From Symbiodinium natans (taxonomy: Eukaryota; Sar; Dinophyceae; Suessiales; Symbiodiniaceae), in the NCBI GenBank assembly GCA_905221605.1, contig CAJNDS010001112.1, forward strand, positions 2,847,812-2,911,811: 64,000 nt of DNA, written 5' to 3'. Positions 53,101 to 62,991 of this stretch are shown in pieces. Position numbers and translations under genes: made by a program. Numbering within the stretch: the first letter of the stretch is position 1; each line of letters starts with the position of its first letter. The notes under the pieces are model-generated. The model was not told the DNA's origin. It did no database searches and saw only the letters and a program-made list of their open reading frames with translations.

Positions 53101-55130
53101 GAGGAGGGTTCCCGCCTGGAACTGACACCGAAGCAATCAAGCTGCCCACCACTTCATCGTTTTGACCATAGCAGGCTGCCTCGGCAGCCTTGTCACGAGC
53201 CCGCTTGCAAAGCGCATGAGCTTCATAGGCGAGTCGAACGGCCTGCACACCAGACACCGGGCCTCCTTCCGACCTGGGCTCCCCTGACCCATCATCCTCA
53301 GGGTCCTCCGGTCACCCAAAGACCAAAGACATCCCAAAACAAAAAAAATAGCCCGAAAGGACAACACCTGATGACTTCCGTGCTACGAGCATCTCGGCCG
53401 GTTCGATAAGTGTGGCCAAAGAGGTGGCTTGAACCCTTTTTCCAAGAGACTTCGCCCGCCTCGATAATTGAACCCTGAACCCTCAACCCTAAACCCTAAA
53501 CCCTGGCGGCCTCTGCCGGCTCCTGCTTGGCAATGTGAATCTTGGCCATGCTGTGCAGCACCTGGGCCAGCCTCAGCAGAACTGCATGGCAGGAATTTTT
53601 CAAGCAGGAAGTCAATCCTGACAAACATAGGGGGCCTCTACTGGGCCTCGCTCGAACTTTTAAGGAGTCCTTCCTACAGTAGTAGACAGCGTTTCCCTGC
53701 TGTCTTCTGAAGTGTGTAAGAGTAAGCTCTGCGCAGACGCCGTTCTCCCAAGTCCTCGAAGATCTCCTGTGCTTCCAGGAGCCATTTCTCGGCCTGCCAC
53801 GCGACATGCGCGCCTTGTCCCTCTCTTCAACTGAAACTTGAAGAGGGCACAAAATTGTAGTCTCGCGGTCCAAAGCCTCCTCGAGCTGGTTGACCATCTT
53901 GTAGACATTGGCAGCCAGCAGCAGGGCCTCAGGGAGTTGCTTGAGAATCAAACCAGCCCATGTGCCCCATAACTATAGCAACTATACTGAAGGGACTTCT
54001 AACTCCAAGTTAGGATCCTTATAACACTTATAACCCATGTGCCCCTCTGCTCTGAGGCACCCTCAGGCCCCTGCCGTGGCCTCCCCACGCCGGTCCTGGA
54101 GCTTTCGCGCAGTTCCGGGTTTCGGGTTCTGGGGTCCGAGCGATCGCCTACACAACAGTACACAACAAGGGCGCTTAAGGGAGGGATGCTGGGAGAGAAG
54201 GAGAGGGGGAGAAGGGGAGGGGGGGGAGAGGGGGGAGAGGGGGGAGCCACCTTGAGCTCCCGGAAGATCGTCACTGCCTCTTCGGCAGTGCTCAGGGCCT
54301 GCAAAGAGGATCCCTTTCGCCACGATGCATCTCTGTGGCAACAGACACACCTTGCCATAGAACTCAAGACGCTGGGGTTCTTAGGGTTTAGAGGTGCAGC
54401 GTCCTCCTGGAACTCCTGGAGCTGCGTCTGCACCTGCCTTGCACTGGAGTTCATCATCCAAGGCTGTGAGGCTCAATTCTGGCATGCCCAGGGTCCGTGG
54501 AGCCACGGAGAGCAACGGCAAGAACCCAGAGACTCCGATACCCCTTACCAGTAGCTAAGCAATATCTTCCTTAAAGTATACGAGGGTTCCTCTTACTCAG
54601 GAGTATTCCTTCATTCAAGGGGGTATTGGAGTCTCTTCAAAAACACGCTCGGAGCTTTTTGGACGCGCAGCCGCCGTCGTTTGCACGTCGATTCCGAGCC
54701 CTCTTGCTCATCTCCGCCTGCTTCGGCTGCGTCGTCGGCTCCTGCTTAACAAGCTTGATATTCTCATTCATAGTTTGGGATGTCCCCCCCTTATACTAAC
54801 AGTCCTTAATAGGGATTGAAGTATCGCCGATTACAATCCCTATACTATTAAGGACTGTTAGTATCCCAATGAGTCATTGGCCATATTGAAATGTTGTCAT
54901 GGTATGCATCATGTGAAGCTGGAGAGCATTGTCAGGCAAGGTTGCCCAACAAAGATTCCCGTAAGGCCTCGGCCGCCTGCGAGCTCTTGACGAAGAAGAC
55001 CTCGACCTCTTGGTTCTAAGTGCTCAGGCAAGCTCAGGATTCATGCTACGTCTGCTTGCAAGACGGAACAAGCTCCACGCCTGCGCGGCTTCTTGGCAGG
55101 TCGCCTCGATCTCCTGGCTACGCGAAGCTG
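50180..55130 (-). CDS. TPR-repeat protein, many small exons
   Basis: Minus exons with tetratricopeptide-like helices, 5' to 3': about 55130-55045 (QEIEATCQEAAQAWSLFRLA); 54330-54250 (ALSTAEEAVTIFRELK); 53945-53880 (PEALLLAANVYKMVNQLEEA); 53810-53690 (AEKWLLEAQEIFEDLGERRL); 53600-53515 (LRLAQVLHSMAKIHIAKQEP); 53250-53170 (AVRLAYEAHALCKRARDKAA); 52165-52080 (FYALSEVNLVSGRYQEAWLR); about 51880-51800 (ALDGADEGIKIYQDVG); 50813-50754 (GKNDEALVAAKEAVSMAK, exactly 60 nt, donor AAG/GT). Then a polar C-terminal frame, 50640-50180 (AAMEALNEQEQAVIKAALFR). TPR solenoids mediate protein-protein contacts; the partner is unknown. Introns carry telomeric arrays (51232-51270, 52500-52590, 52707-52797). Not every junction is fixed, so more than one gene is possible. 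Confidence 0.55.
51232..51270. repeat. CCCTAAA array
   Basis: Five units within the TPR gene region. Confidence 0.95.
52498..52797. repeat. CCCTAAA and TTTAGGG arrays facing each other
   Basis: CCCTAAA with CCTAAA deletions at 52498-52588, then TTTAGGG with TTGAGGG/TTCAGGG variants at 52707-52797; 120 unique bases between. Confidence 0.95.
54185..54245. repeat. GGGGAGA purine tract
   Basis: Purine-only run; CT-rich on the gene strand immediately downstream of a TPR exon. Confidence 0.9.
54525..54640. mobile_element. TIR element family B, copy 5
   Basis: CCCAGAGACTCCGATACCCC ... GGGGGTATTGGAGTCTCT with TTCCTTAAAG and GAGTATTCCTTCATT inner arms. Confidence 0.78.
54775..54869. mobile_element. 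TIR element family D, copy 2
   Basis: TTGGGATGTCCCCCCCTTAT, inner arms TACTAACAGTCCTTAATAG and CTATTAAGGACTGTTAGTA, ending TATCCCAA. No target duplication visible. Confidence 0.8.
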
Positions 55131-55159
55131 AGATGCTGAACGCCCGGTGTCATCCGGTG

Positions 55160-55445
55160 TCATCTGCTGCTCTGGTAGCTGAGTCCTGGAACTGCTGCTA
55201 CTGCTGCTGCTGCTCCTCCTCTTCTTCTTGCTCGCCTGCACACGACAGCTTGTGAAAACTCACCCAGACCTCCAGCCAAGAAACAGCCCCGCACCCTCCA
55301 AGAAACTCCACAACAGGGGGCTCCATCTTCCAGCGCCTGCCTACGTGGCCCCAAGCCGTGCGCAGAACAGCGCTCCCCCTAAGGCCCGCGTTGGCAGGAA
55401 GAAGAGATCCCAAGGTCGATGGTGCTTCTGATTGCTCAACCACTC
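55160..55445. other. Unresolved coding-like stretch
   Basis: Minus frame WKMEPPVVEFLGGCGAVSWL then VWVSFHKLSCAGEQEEEEEQ; may be an exon with a CTG/CTC repeat end (55190-55230). Strand probably minus. Confidence 0.3.
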
Positions 55446-55562
55446 CGTCTCATCGCGGTTACCACGCAACTCCTTGCAGCCCCCTTTGGAAAATCCTGAG
55501 ATGGATCACACTTTGGCATTTATCGCCAGCTCTGCCAGGGGATCTCAAGGGGTGGTCCCCTG

Positions 55563-55590
55563 AACCCTAAACCCTAAACCCGAAACCCCT
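55563..55590. repeat. Short CCCTAAA array
   Basis: Three to four units beside the stop codon of the next gene. Confidence 0.9.
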
Positions 55591-55624
55591 TTTACATCTA
55601 CACCCCACCTGAAGATGTGTCTCC

Positions 55625-56215
55625 TTACTCAGGAGAGCAGGGGTTATGTGCCTCGGGGCTCTTGGTGTCTTTCTTGCCCTCCGCGGCGTTCGTGCTCTTG
55701 CTCTCCGTGTTTGCCTTGTCCCCGTTGGCGGGGGGAGGCTCGTTGAGCTCCTTGTCATGGGATGTTCCCCCCTTATACTAACAGCTCCTTAACGGGGCTG
55801 ATAGTTCGGGGGGTGGGGTACATAAATCCCTACGAAGGGCTGTTAGTATAGGGGGTGAAGATATCCCAATCCTTGTCCTTCTTCTTCTCGGCCTCCGGCT
55901 CGTCCTCGCCTCGGCTTCAACTGGGAGTGAGGTGGTTCGGGAGTCGGGGGAGCTGTTCTTCGACTCTCGGGTCTGGGTGAAGTTGTTCCAGGTTTACCCG
56001 GGCTTATACTCGACCCAATAGCAGCTTCGGAAGATGTTAGAAGCGTTAACCAGGCATGGATAGATGTGGCTCTGAAACAAGTGTCTGGAGCTGGGATCTT
56101 CGGAGGCTTCTTCCTCGGCGTCTGCAGCCTTCTCAGGCTCCTCATCTGAAGCCACCTCTGTGCCGACCATTTCGTCCTCGTCCTCCTCCTCGTCTGATGG
56201 GGAAAGTGCCAGAAG
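55625..56215 (-). CDS. Acidic/Lys-rich protein, 3' exons split by an introner
   Basis: Exon about 56210-56090 reads DEEEDEDEMVGTEVASDEEP and EKAADAEEEASEDPSSR. A short exon, about 55911-55873, reads EDEPEAEKKKDK. The last exon, 55753-55625, reads ELNEPPPANGDKANTESKST, NAAEGKKDTKSPEAHNPCSP, E and TAA. The last two join as KKKDK/ELNEPP when cut after AAG in each copy of the 8-bp repeat that flanks the element at 55757-55869. The 5' splice site used is then AAG/GA. Highly charged, probably disordered; no catalytic domain seen. Confidence 0.55.
55757..55869 (-). mobile_element. Introner: TIR element family D, copy 3, with perfect 8-bp target duplication
   Basis: Element ends ATGGGATGTTCCCCCCTTAT and TATAGGGGGTGAAGATATCC are inverted arms with TACTAACAG inside. 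TCCTTGTC occurs at 55749-55756 and 55870-55877, immediately outside. On the gene strand the repeat is GACAAGGA and carries the AAG/G used for splicing. Confidence 0.88.
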
Positions 56216-56219
56216 CAGA

Positions 56220-56770
56220 AAGAAAAAAAGATGTTGTTCTAAATTGCCAACTTCGAGACATGGTACCGACAAGGTTTTTGCGGGTCCCTCTAGACGCGTG
56301 TGTCGTGCTTGGCTATCCAGAGTGATTGTTGGGGCGTTTGCAATAGACGACTCTAGAGCTTGAAGCTTTGAGAGCCTGGGTATAGTTCTGGCAGACGGCC
56401 TGATGTTAGACTTTGGGGTTCTTAGCCCTTGCGCTCGCCCTTGCGCCCGCTTGCGCCATGCTGGTTTTTGGCGCCATGGTTACACGAAGGCAACATGCGT
56501 GTGGCCGGCCCAATTAAACACGAAGAGGCGGGTTTTTAGAACAACGCCCTTAATTTAAAAGACTAGAAAGCCAAAAAAAAAGGCAAGAAGCAAACAGCTA
56601 AAAGCCATGAGCTGAAAGCGACAAGCGACAAGCAAGAGCCACAGCAAGTTTCAGAAAACTGACTCAGAAGAAAAAACAGATCGCATCGCAACAAGGGGGC
56701 GAGGCAAGTCCAGTTCGTGGGTGCTTCTTGATTCTTGTTTGGGTTGCTGTTTGATTATTTGGTTTGCTGA
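56220..56770. other. No confident gene
   Basis: Plus-strand frames at 56160-56363 are open but mirror or follow the acidic minus exon. 56400-56720 is A-rich with poly-A runs and no frame. Confidence 0.4.
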
Positions 56771-56777
56771 TTTGCAA

Positions 56778-57150
56778 TTAGGCATCCCCCTCCTCGTCCT
56801 CGTCTTCCTTGTCCGGCTGCATCCCTTTCGAAGAGAAGACCTGCTTGAGACTTTCCTCAGGCAGGGGAGTGCTCAAGAAACCCGCCGTGGTTTTGCAGCC
56901 GAAGCTACCTTCTTAGGGTAGCTACATGCTCCCTCTTAGTATGGTCCCTTAGTCTGGGCCCTTAAAAGGGGGGGGGCCCCCTTTTAGAAACCCCTTATAT
57001 GTCAGGAGACCATGTAACCACACCAGATCTGCCTGACCTTCTCACGAGCCTAGGCTCCAGAGCTTTCTCTTTCTGGGACGCAGGGCGGAGGGCGATGGTC
57101 TCCACCAGGGAGGGCAGCAGCGGGTCAGACATGACCTCCGGAAACTCTTT
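56778..57150 (-). CDS. Unidentified protein with acidic C-terminal tail
   Basis: The last exon (about 56876-56778) reads LSTPLPEESLKQVFSSKGMQ then PDKEDEDEEGDA and TAA (56778-56780). The upstream exon (about 57150-57055) reads EFPEVMSDPLLPSLVETIAL, RPASQKEKALEPR. The intron carries the degenerate family A copy 14. The DEDEEGDA-type tail is typical of abundant soluble proteins, but the family is not recognised. Confidence 0.5.
56930..57005. mobile_element. TIR element family A, copy 14 (degenerate, intronic)
   Basis: Short relic: CTCTTAGTATGGTCCCTTAG, CCCTTTTAGAAACCCCTTAT. Only the right arm is recognisable. Confidence 0.45.
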
Positions 57151-57312
57151 AGGGTTTAGGGTTTAGGGTTTAGGGTTTATATTTTTGCCACCCGCCAAGC
57201 AGTCCAGCCGCACTGCAGGGTGATATTTCGGGACGATGTACAGTGGGTTTATATAGGGTTTAGGGTTTTTAGGGTTTATAGGATTTATAGGGTTTACAGG
57301 GTTTAGGGTACC
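57150..57312. repeat. TTTAGGG and GGGTTTATA-variant arrays
   Basis: TTTAGGG at 57150-57178; TATAGGGTTTA-type units at 57246-57308, the same 9-base variant as at 28135-28250. Confidence 0.92.
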
Positions 57313-57319
57313 AGAACAA

Positions 57320-58250
57320 AGTCCCGCAAACATGACAAGCAGCCTGCGGACCAACACGGCGCCAAGGACACTATTCGAAGAACGAGGTCTACAGTAGGAT
57401 TGCTACCTTTCGGAGGGCGCTGACCACTAGGTAATACTGGGTACAGGAAGTGCATCAACAAACAGCTCAAGATAGCTCAGGCCGCAAGAGAAGCCGGAAC
57501 AAATGCCCATGGGCTTTGTGCACTGCTGCTTACAGGACGCGAGGCCCAACATCCACAGGGCCAAGCCCCGGATCCTTTTGTTTCTTCTTGCTTTGGCGGT
57601 TTTGGGCCAGGAAACACCTAACCCTAAACCCTAAACCCTAAACCCTAAACCCTAGGCCTTGCATCTGACTCTCTCCCCGCGGTCCCAGGCGCTTTCCATG
57701 GACCAAACCGCGCTCTCACCTAGGCTCTCGCCTGGGTCCCGCACAGTAGGGTTTAGGGCTTAGGGTTTGGGTTTGGGGTTTAGGGTTCAGGGTTCAGGGT
57801 TTAGGGGTTTTGTTAAGGGTCGACATCACACACTCGTCTGCATCCCGCGCGGGTCGTGCGTAAAGCAAGGTCGAGCACGCATTCCGCGGTCAACATTGTG
57901 TTTCTGGAAGCGGAACGCAGCAGAAATAGGACAAACCCCTCCCCTCCTCCCCTCCCCCCCCTCACAAAGCCAGATTCCCTGGGCCTGGTTCAGGCCCTCC
58001 GCATTCGAATCGACGAAGTCGCCGTCGGCAGCTATCGTCCTTGAGCCCCAAAGCCCGAAACCCTTTGTTTCATGCCGGCCTGCAAAAAGAAGGGTTTAGG
58101 GTTTTGGGCTAACCCTGAAAGCCTCAGGGTGATTGGTCCTCAGATTGATGGCCTGTGAGGGCTAGGGGTGCCACTGTTAGCCCATCTTAACTCCACAGGG
58201 CACCTATGAGACTATGAGTGACTCAATAAACCCCTTTTTCGCCCACAGCA
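57320..58250. other. No confident gene; small possible exons
   Basis: Minus frame KNRQSKKKQKDPGLGPVDVG near 57610-57530 may be an exon. CCCTAAA at 57616-57655 and TTTAGGG at 57750-57805 again face each other. Confidence 0.35.
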
Positions 58251-58254
58251 AGCC

Positions 58255-58360
58255 CTAGACCCTAAACCCTCAACCCTAAACCCTAAACCCTAACCCTAAA
58301 CCCTAAACCTTAAACCCTAAACCCTAAACCCTAAACCCTAAACCCTAAACCCTAACTTTC
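58255..58360. repeat. CCCTAAA array
   Basis: Fourteen units including two CCCTAA. Confidence 0.97.
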
Positions 58361-58368
58361 TTCAAGGA

Positions 58369-59170
58369 TTTTAGGGGCCCAGTCTCCTGAGGTTCTCCTT
58401 GAAGCCTTGCATGGCTAAGAGCTGGTTCTCCATCGTGGCCTTGAAGGCGCTTTCAAGGCGCCTGACCGCCTCTTTCTCCTGCATCAGAATCCCTAAACCC
58501 TAAACCCTAAACCCTAAACTCATGAGGCTGCAACTTCGCACACCTCCATCCCACTACCTGCCTGTTCAGTCAGAACTAACTTGCAGGCGCAAGTCACAAA
58601 AGATCCCAACTTCTCCTTCTCCTTGCCCTTCTCTGCCTTCGCGCGGGCCTCCTTCAGTGCTTCTCCTGGCAAAGAATGCCACGATATGCCACGAGCTGCA
58701 TGTGGAACATCAACGCCGAAGCGACTAAGTCCGGTGCTTGCCGTGTCGAGGTCAGCAACCAGCTTGCTGTCTGTGGCGACAAGGGGTGGCAGATGCAGCA
58801 AGCGTCACCCCACCACGATTCTCAATGATGCATCTAAGTTCGTTGCTCTCCAGCTGGCTGCTCGCGAGATTGTCTTGGAGCGCCTGAATCCTGGCTTTGG
58901 CCACTTTGGCTTGCTGCACAACACAACCGCAAAAGCGCAGGCCACTCAGCGAACAAAAGCAAAAAGCTTCCCAACATCGCACAAGGAGCTCTGCTCTTCC
59001 TGCGGCGCTTCAAGAGCTAAAGCCAATCGAGGCGAATCAAGCTGCAAATGCGCAGGGAAGATGGCAAAGAAGAGGAAAGTCTAAGCATCGGGCTGTCCGC
59101 GTCTTTCTGCTCGGCATCGGCAAGCTGCGCCTCACGACCGGCCCGGAGGAATTCGAAACGAAAACTAAGA
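58369..59170 (-). CDS. Coiled-coil protein, 3' exons
   Basis: Minus, 5' to 3': about 59165-59100 (EFLRAGREAQLADAEQKDAD); about 58925-58815 (QQAKVAKARIQALQDNLASS, QLESNELRCIIENR); about 58680-58590 (GEALKEARAKAEKGKEKEKL); the last exon (58474-58369) starts after GATGCAG and reads EKEAVRRLESAFKATMENQL, LAMQGFKENLRRLGP, TAA. Heptad-rich throughout. Telomeric arrays sit in two introns (58490-58520 and directly after the stop). Structural or cytoskeletal role inferred only from the coiled coil. Confidence 0.55.
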
Positions 59171-59423
59171 TAATCCTACAGTAATGATAAAATAATATCA
59201 ATAGTGACAATACTAGTAATATTAATAATATTGTAATATTGACATGATACTATAAGCAGACATTGCATGCGCTGAGCAGAAAATTCAATTCAAGAGGCAG
59301 GCGAAATCAGAAAGCAAACAGCAGCATGGAAAGGAGCAGGAAGAAGCAGACAGGATTTTGCGCGAGGCGTCATCTAGGGCTATCCCGAAACCCTAAACCC
59401 TATAAACCCTAAACCCTAAACCC

Positions 59424-61370
59424 TATAGGGCATTCTCGCACACGTCAAAAGGCAAGGTGTAGGGAGCTTCGTCTGTCGGCCTTGGGGTTGAACTCAGCAT
59501 CAGGGTCTCAAAAAACATCACATGTGCTTTGTTTGCATCGTCCTGGGATCTCCCAAAAAACATGTGCGTCCAGAACAATTGCGAATGCAAGACGGTTGCG
59601 AGTTGAATCGGGTTTTGGGGGATGTTTTGGGCTTGCCTAAGCCCTGAACCCTCAGACCCTGTTGCATCTGGCTTGGAAAACCCTTTTTGCATCCTCCAAG
59701 AAGGGGAGCTCCGTTGGGGTCAGGGGAGGCGACCCCTGGTCTTCGGCTATTTGACGCGGCCTCTTGCACGTTGACACAAAACACATCCAACGATTGTCAC
59801 AAAAACACAACTTGTTGTTCAGATGCCCTTTTCGCCAGTAACGTGGAGTGCTCTGCTCCACTTGCACAAGCACCCCACTCACCCCAACTGATTCGGGTCC
59901 GGATGTTCTTGAGGATTTGTGTATGGTTGCTCCGCACGTGCAAGATAACCCAGAACCCAGGGCACCCCACGGGCGCCATAGCACCCCGCACAAGGTCTTC
60001 ACCTCCTTTCTTACCTTGCTTTGGCCCAAAAAAAGGCGGGCGGCCCTCACAAGTTTTTCTGTTGTTGTTGTTTCCACTCCGACTCCGCTAGCTTCACCCC
60101 AGCTAGTGCATGCATAGGCTGCATGGGCTCCGACTCTTTGCCTCGAAACGGAAACGACGGAAAGCGAAAGCAGTGTTTTTGGCTTTTTTCAGCGCGATAA
60201 ACCAGGTTTCGAATCGTTTTACATGCTCACTGACGTTCTCTGCTACGTCTCGTGCACATTCCGTGGACGACATTGTGTTCTGGCCTAGGGTCTGTCTGCG
60301 TTTTTTCGGGCTTATTTGCCTACAAAAGCCAGGAAGAAGCGGTTCTTTCGCTATGTTGATGAACCCCGCTTCACTCGCCTCAAGATCGGAGAGCTGCTTT
60401 TTGAAGGCATCTCCTCAGCCATGAGGAACATGCCCTATGCAGCGCCACATGGGCACAAAGCAGCTCCAGCAATCGAGTTACACAATTGGCTTCAGCGGTC
60501 TAAGCCTAAGCACCGGACTGTCAGCAGTCAGCTGGTCTTGAGCCTTTACAGGCTTTATCTAAGCGCTTCAGGCGCGCACGCAGTAGAACCACAGCAAGCG
60601 GGCCTCCTTCCATGTGCCCTGGATTCTCTGCGACTCTTCTTCCGCTTGGCTGAGCTGGTCACGGATCATGTCTTCCGCTTGTCGCGCTTGCGCCAGCTCC
60701 TCCTCGAGTGTGGCCATTTTCTGCAGATAGTCCACTTCCTGTCGAATACTGGGGATAGCTAGCTCAACTGCATGACACTGTATTGGCCGAGAGATGCGCA
60801 CAGAAAACAATCATGTGCAGACATGGCACGCTTGTGCTGCTTGCTGGCAATTGCTGTGGTAGGGCTGGTATGTCCTCGACAGATTTGAAGACTACGTTGC
60901 CCTTCTGACGAAACAAGATCAAACAAGCGCGTGGTGCGGGCACATGCCACCTACAAGCTCCTTGCGACAAAAGACACCCACACTGAAACAAAATGGATGC
61001 GAATGGTGCCAAGGAGCTGGTCGATGCTGCTGATGCTGCTGAACCTTGGTCTGTGGAGTCTACGTTTGCCTGGCTGGCAGCTTCTACGAGCAGGGCAAAT
61101 CCCAACCGGCTCTGCATCACCATTGAGCCACGAAGCGATCGACGACAACCGCGATCCCATCTCTCTCGCCATCTTTGCCACGCTGGCGATGGACGAAAAC
61201 TTCTGGGCAGCACTTGCAAGAGTCTGAGTCTCAGACCTTGGGTCGGAACACTTGGGGTTCCAAACTCGTTGAAAAATGTTGACATCACCGGGCGCAAATA
61301 GCCTCTCTGCTCTCTCGCAAGGCAGCCGAGGATCTGAGAAGCCTCTGAATACTGCGGCGGCCTCAGGCAA
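59424..61370 (-). CDS. Coiled-coil protein, multi-exon
   Basis: Minus, 5' to 3': about 61370-61280 (SEASQILGCLAREQRGYLRP); 61230-61090 (LASAAQKFSSIASVAKMARE, MGSRLSSIASWLNGDAEPVG); 60760-60590 (RQEVDYLQKMATLEEELAQA, RQAEDMIRDQLSQAEEESQR), a clear coiled coil; 60415-60345 (DAFKKQLSDLEASEAGFINI); 60272-60160 (CARDVAENVSEHVKRFETWF, IALKKAKNTAFAFR); about 60100-60058 (KLAESEWKQQQQKN); 59780-59700 (VNVQEAASNSRRPGVASPDP); the last exon (about 59625-59424) reads NPIQLATVLHSQLFWTHMFF, GRSQDDANKAHVMFFETLML, DEAPYTLPFDVCENAL, TAG. Several junctions show AG/G. Could be two genes. No family recognised beyond the coiled coil. Confidence 0.52.
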
Positions 61371-61647
61371 GGCTGAAAGAAGCAGGTAGTATCTGGATCC
61401 TTCAGAGATTTGTGCAAGACTCTAAGTCCCAAGTCTCTCGCTCGAGTTCTGCTGGGTAGTCTGTGACCTCCTCCTTCACCGCAGCCAGGGGAATTGCCTT
61501 CGCCGCAGCCACGGGAATTGCCTGAGAACATTACTGGGCTGCCAGGCATTTGTGTCTTAAGACTTGCTGCAGACTAATCAACATCCAACATTACCCACAA
61601 TGACGATGCTTTGAAACAGTGTAACCAGACTGCATCCAAAAAGGCTG

Positions 61648-62007
61648 TCAAGCGAAAGTCGGCGCCTTGAGGGTGGAGGCTGGCTCTGCTGCTGAGGTTG
61701 GCTCTGCTGCTGTGGTTGCCGCGGCTGCAGCCTTCGGCTTCGCCGTTGGCAGCTTCTTTCCTATCTTTCCTGCTGTTTGCTTTGCTGGGGGCTTTGCTGG
61801 TGGCTTTGCCGGCGGCTTTGCCGGCGGCTTTGCTGGCGGTTTCGCCGCCGGAGTGGCCGCCGTAGAGGGTGGCGTTGGTGGCGGCTGCGGATTCGGTGCC
61901 ACTTGCAGCTTCGCTGGCTTCGACTTCGCTGACGGGGCCTCGGCAACAAAAACGCACAACGCACAACGCTGCGTTGCTTGGTAGTTGCCTTCCCAGGCCA
62001 TACCCAC
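61648..62007 (-). CDS. Ala/Pro/Lys-rich protein with PPAK tandem repeats
   Basis: Minus frame: AEAPSAKSKPAKLQVAPNPQ, then five tandem KPPA units (61845-61785, 12-base repeats), then KQTAGKIGKKLPTAKPKAAA and EPASTLKAPTFA with TGA at 61648. Composition resembles histone-H1-like or chromatin-associated basic tails, but repeats alone do not prove it. An overlapping frame is also open because the DNA is repetitive. The N-terminal exon is not fixed. Confidence 0.45.
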   Translation of the reverse strand: MGMAWEGNYQATQRCALCVFVAEAPSAKSKPAKLQVAPNPQPPPTPPSTAATPAAKPPAKPPAKPPAKPPAKPPAKQTAGKIGKKLPTAKPKAAAAATTAAEPTSAAEPASTLKAPTFA

Positions 62008-62388
62008 AACATCCCCACAAGGCAGGCGGTTACCAAAATGCTTTTTCCTTGGTGTGGAAACATGACTGGGGCCTTTTCCGACCTGTGCAAGCTACTCTTC
62101 CTGCTTGAGCTGGAGCGTCCCAGATCAATTGGCCGGAACGGACAGAACAGAACGGACACACCCCGTATCTTGCATCGTCATGCAGTCATAAGCATGTAGG
62201 GTTCTGGCCGAAACTGCAGAGACAAAAAACACTAGACAGCGAGCTTGAGGCAACATGAACTCACCACTGCTTCGCGCAATGTGTGAGCCCTGCTAAGGAA
62301 GGGGCCTTTGAAGGCGGCGGACGACTTGGCCTGAGCATGGCGGCACAGATTGCCTGTTGATCATCTGTTGATCCCAATAAAGTCACAC

Positions 62389-62484
62389 GTACTGGGAGGT
62401 TCATAAGTAGTGAGAAGTCAGGTGGTATAAGTACGGAAACTAGACTTATAACCCTACTCATACCCACGAAACCTCCAAGTAGTC
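62389..62484. mobile_element. TIR element family C, copy 3
   Basis: ACTGGGAGGTTCATAAGTAG ... CCCACGAAACCTCCAAGTAG; core with ACTTATAACCC. Confidence 0.75.
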
Positions 62485-62501
62485 AGGGGCTGAGGTGAAG
62501 A

Positions 62502-62942
62502 TCAATCTCCCGAGAGCCTCAGAGCCGATGGCCGCGAGTCATTCTTGGCAGGCGGCGGCGGTGGCGGTGGGATGATCTGCCAGGTCAGGCCGAAGACATG
62601 CCAAGAGCCGTTTTGGAACCCGGAACTACTCTGAAAAACAGGGGGAAAAAAACTCCAAGGAGCGACCTGGAGCCACCGCGCCTTGGGTGTAGTGGTCGTG
62701 GGAGACTTGGGTGTCGTCGTCGGAGCTTTCGGTGTGGTTGTCGGAGCTTTGGGTGGCCTGAGCAAGGCTTCAAGTTGGGTTGGGAGTTCAAGGCACACGA
62801 CCGCACACGACGGCACTTCAGCAGGCAAAGTCGCGAGGAGCCCGCCTTGACGACCGCTTGGTGACAACCATCGGGTTGTCTGGGTTTGGGGTCGCCGCAA
62901 TTTTGGCGGGCACCACGGTACCTCCTTTGGAGAAGCAGCCAT
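62502..62942 (-). CDS. Pro/Thr-rich protein, exon(s)
   Basis: Minus frame: PSCAVVCLELPTQLEALLRP, then PKAPTTTPKAPTTTPKSPTT repeats (18-base units), then a Pro run (62575-62550). The middle portion is the most credible exon. Mucin-like repeat; no enzyme domain. Confidence 0.38.
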   Translation of the reverse strand: MAASPKEVPWCPPKLRRPQTQTTRWLSPSGRQGGLLATLPAEVPSCAVVCLELPTQLEALLRPPKAPTTTPKAPTTTPKSPTTTTPKARWLQVAPWSFFPPVFQSSSGFQNGSWHVFGLTWQIIPPPPPPPAKNDSRPSALRLSGD

Positions 62943-62991
62943 TCATGGCAGGCCAGGTCCGGAGGTCCGGTGAAGGGAAGAGCCGGAAGAT

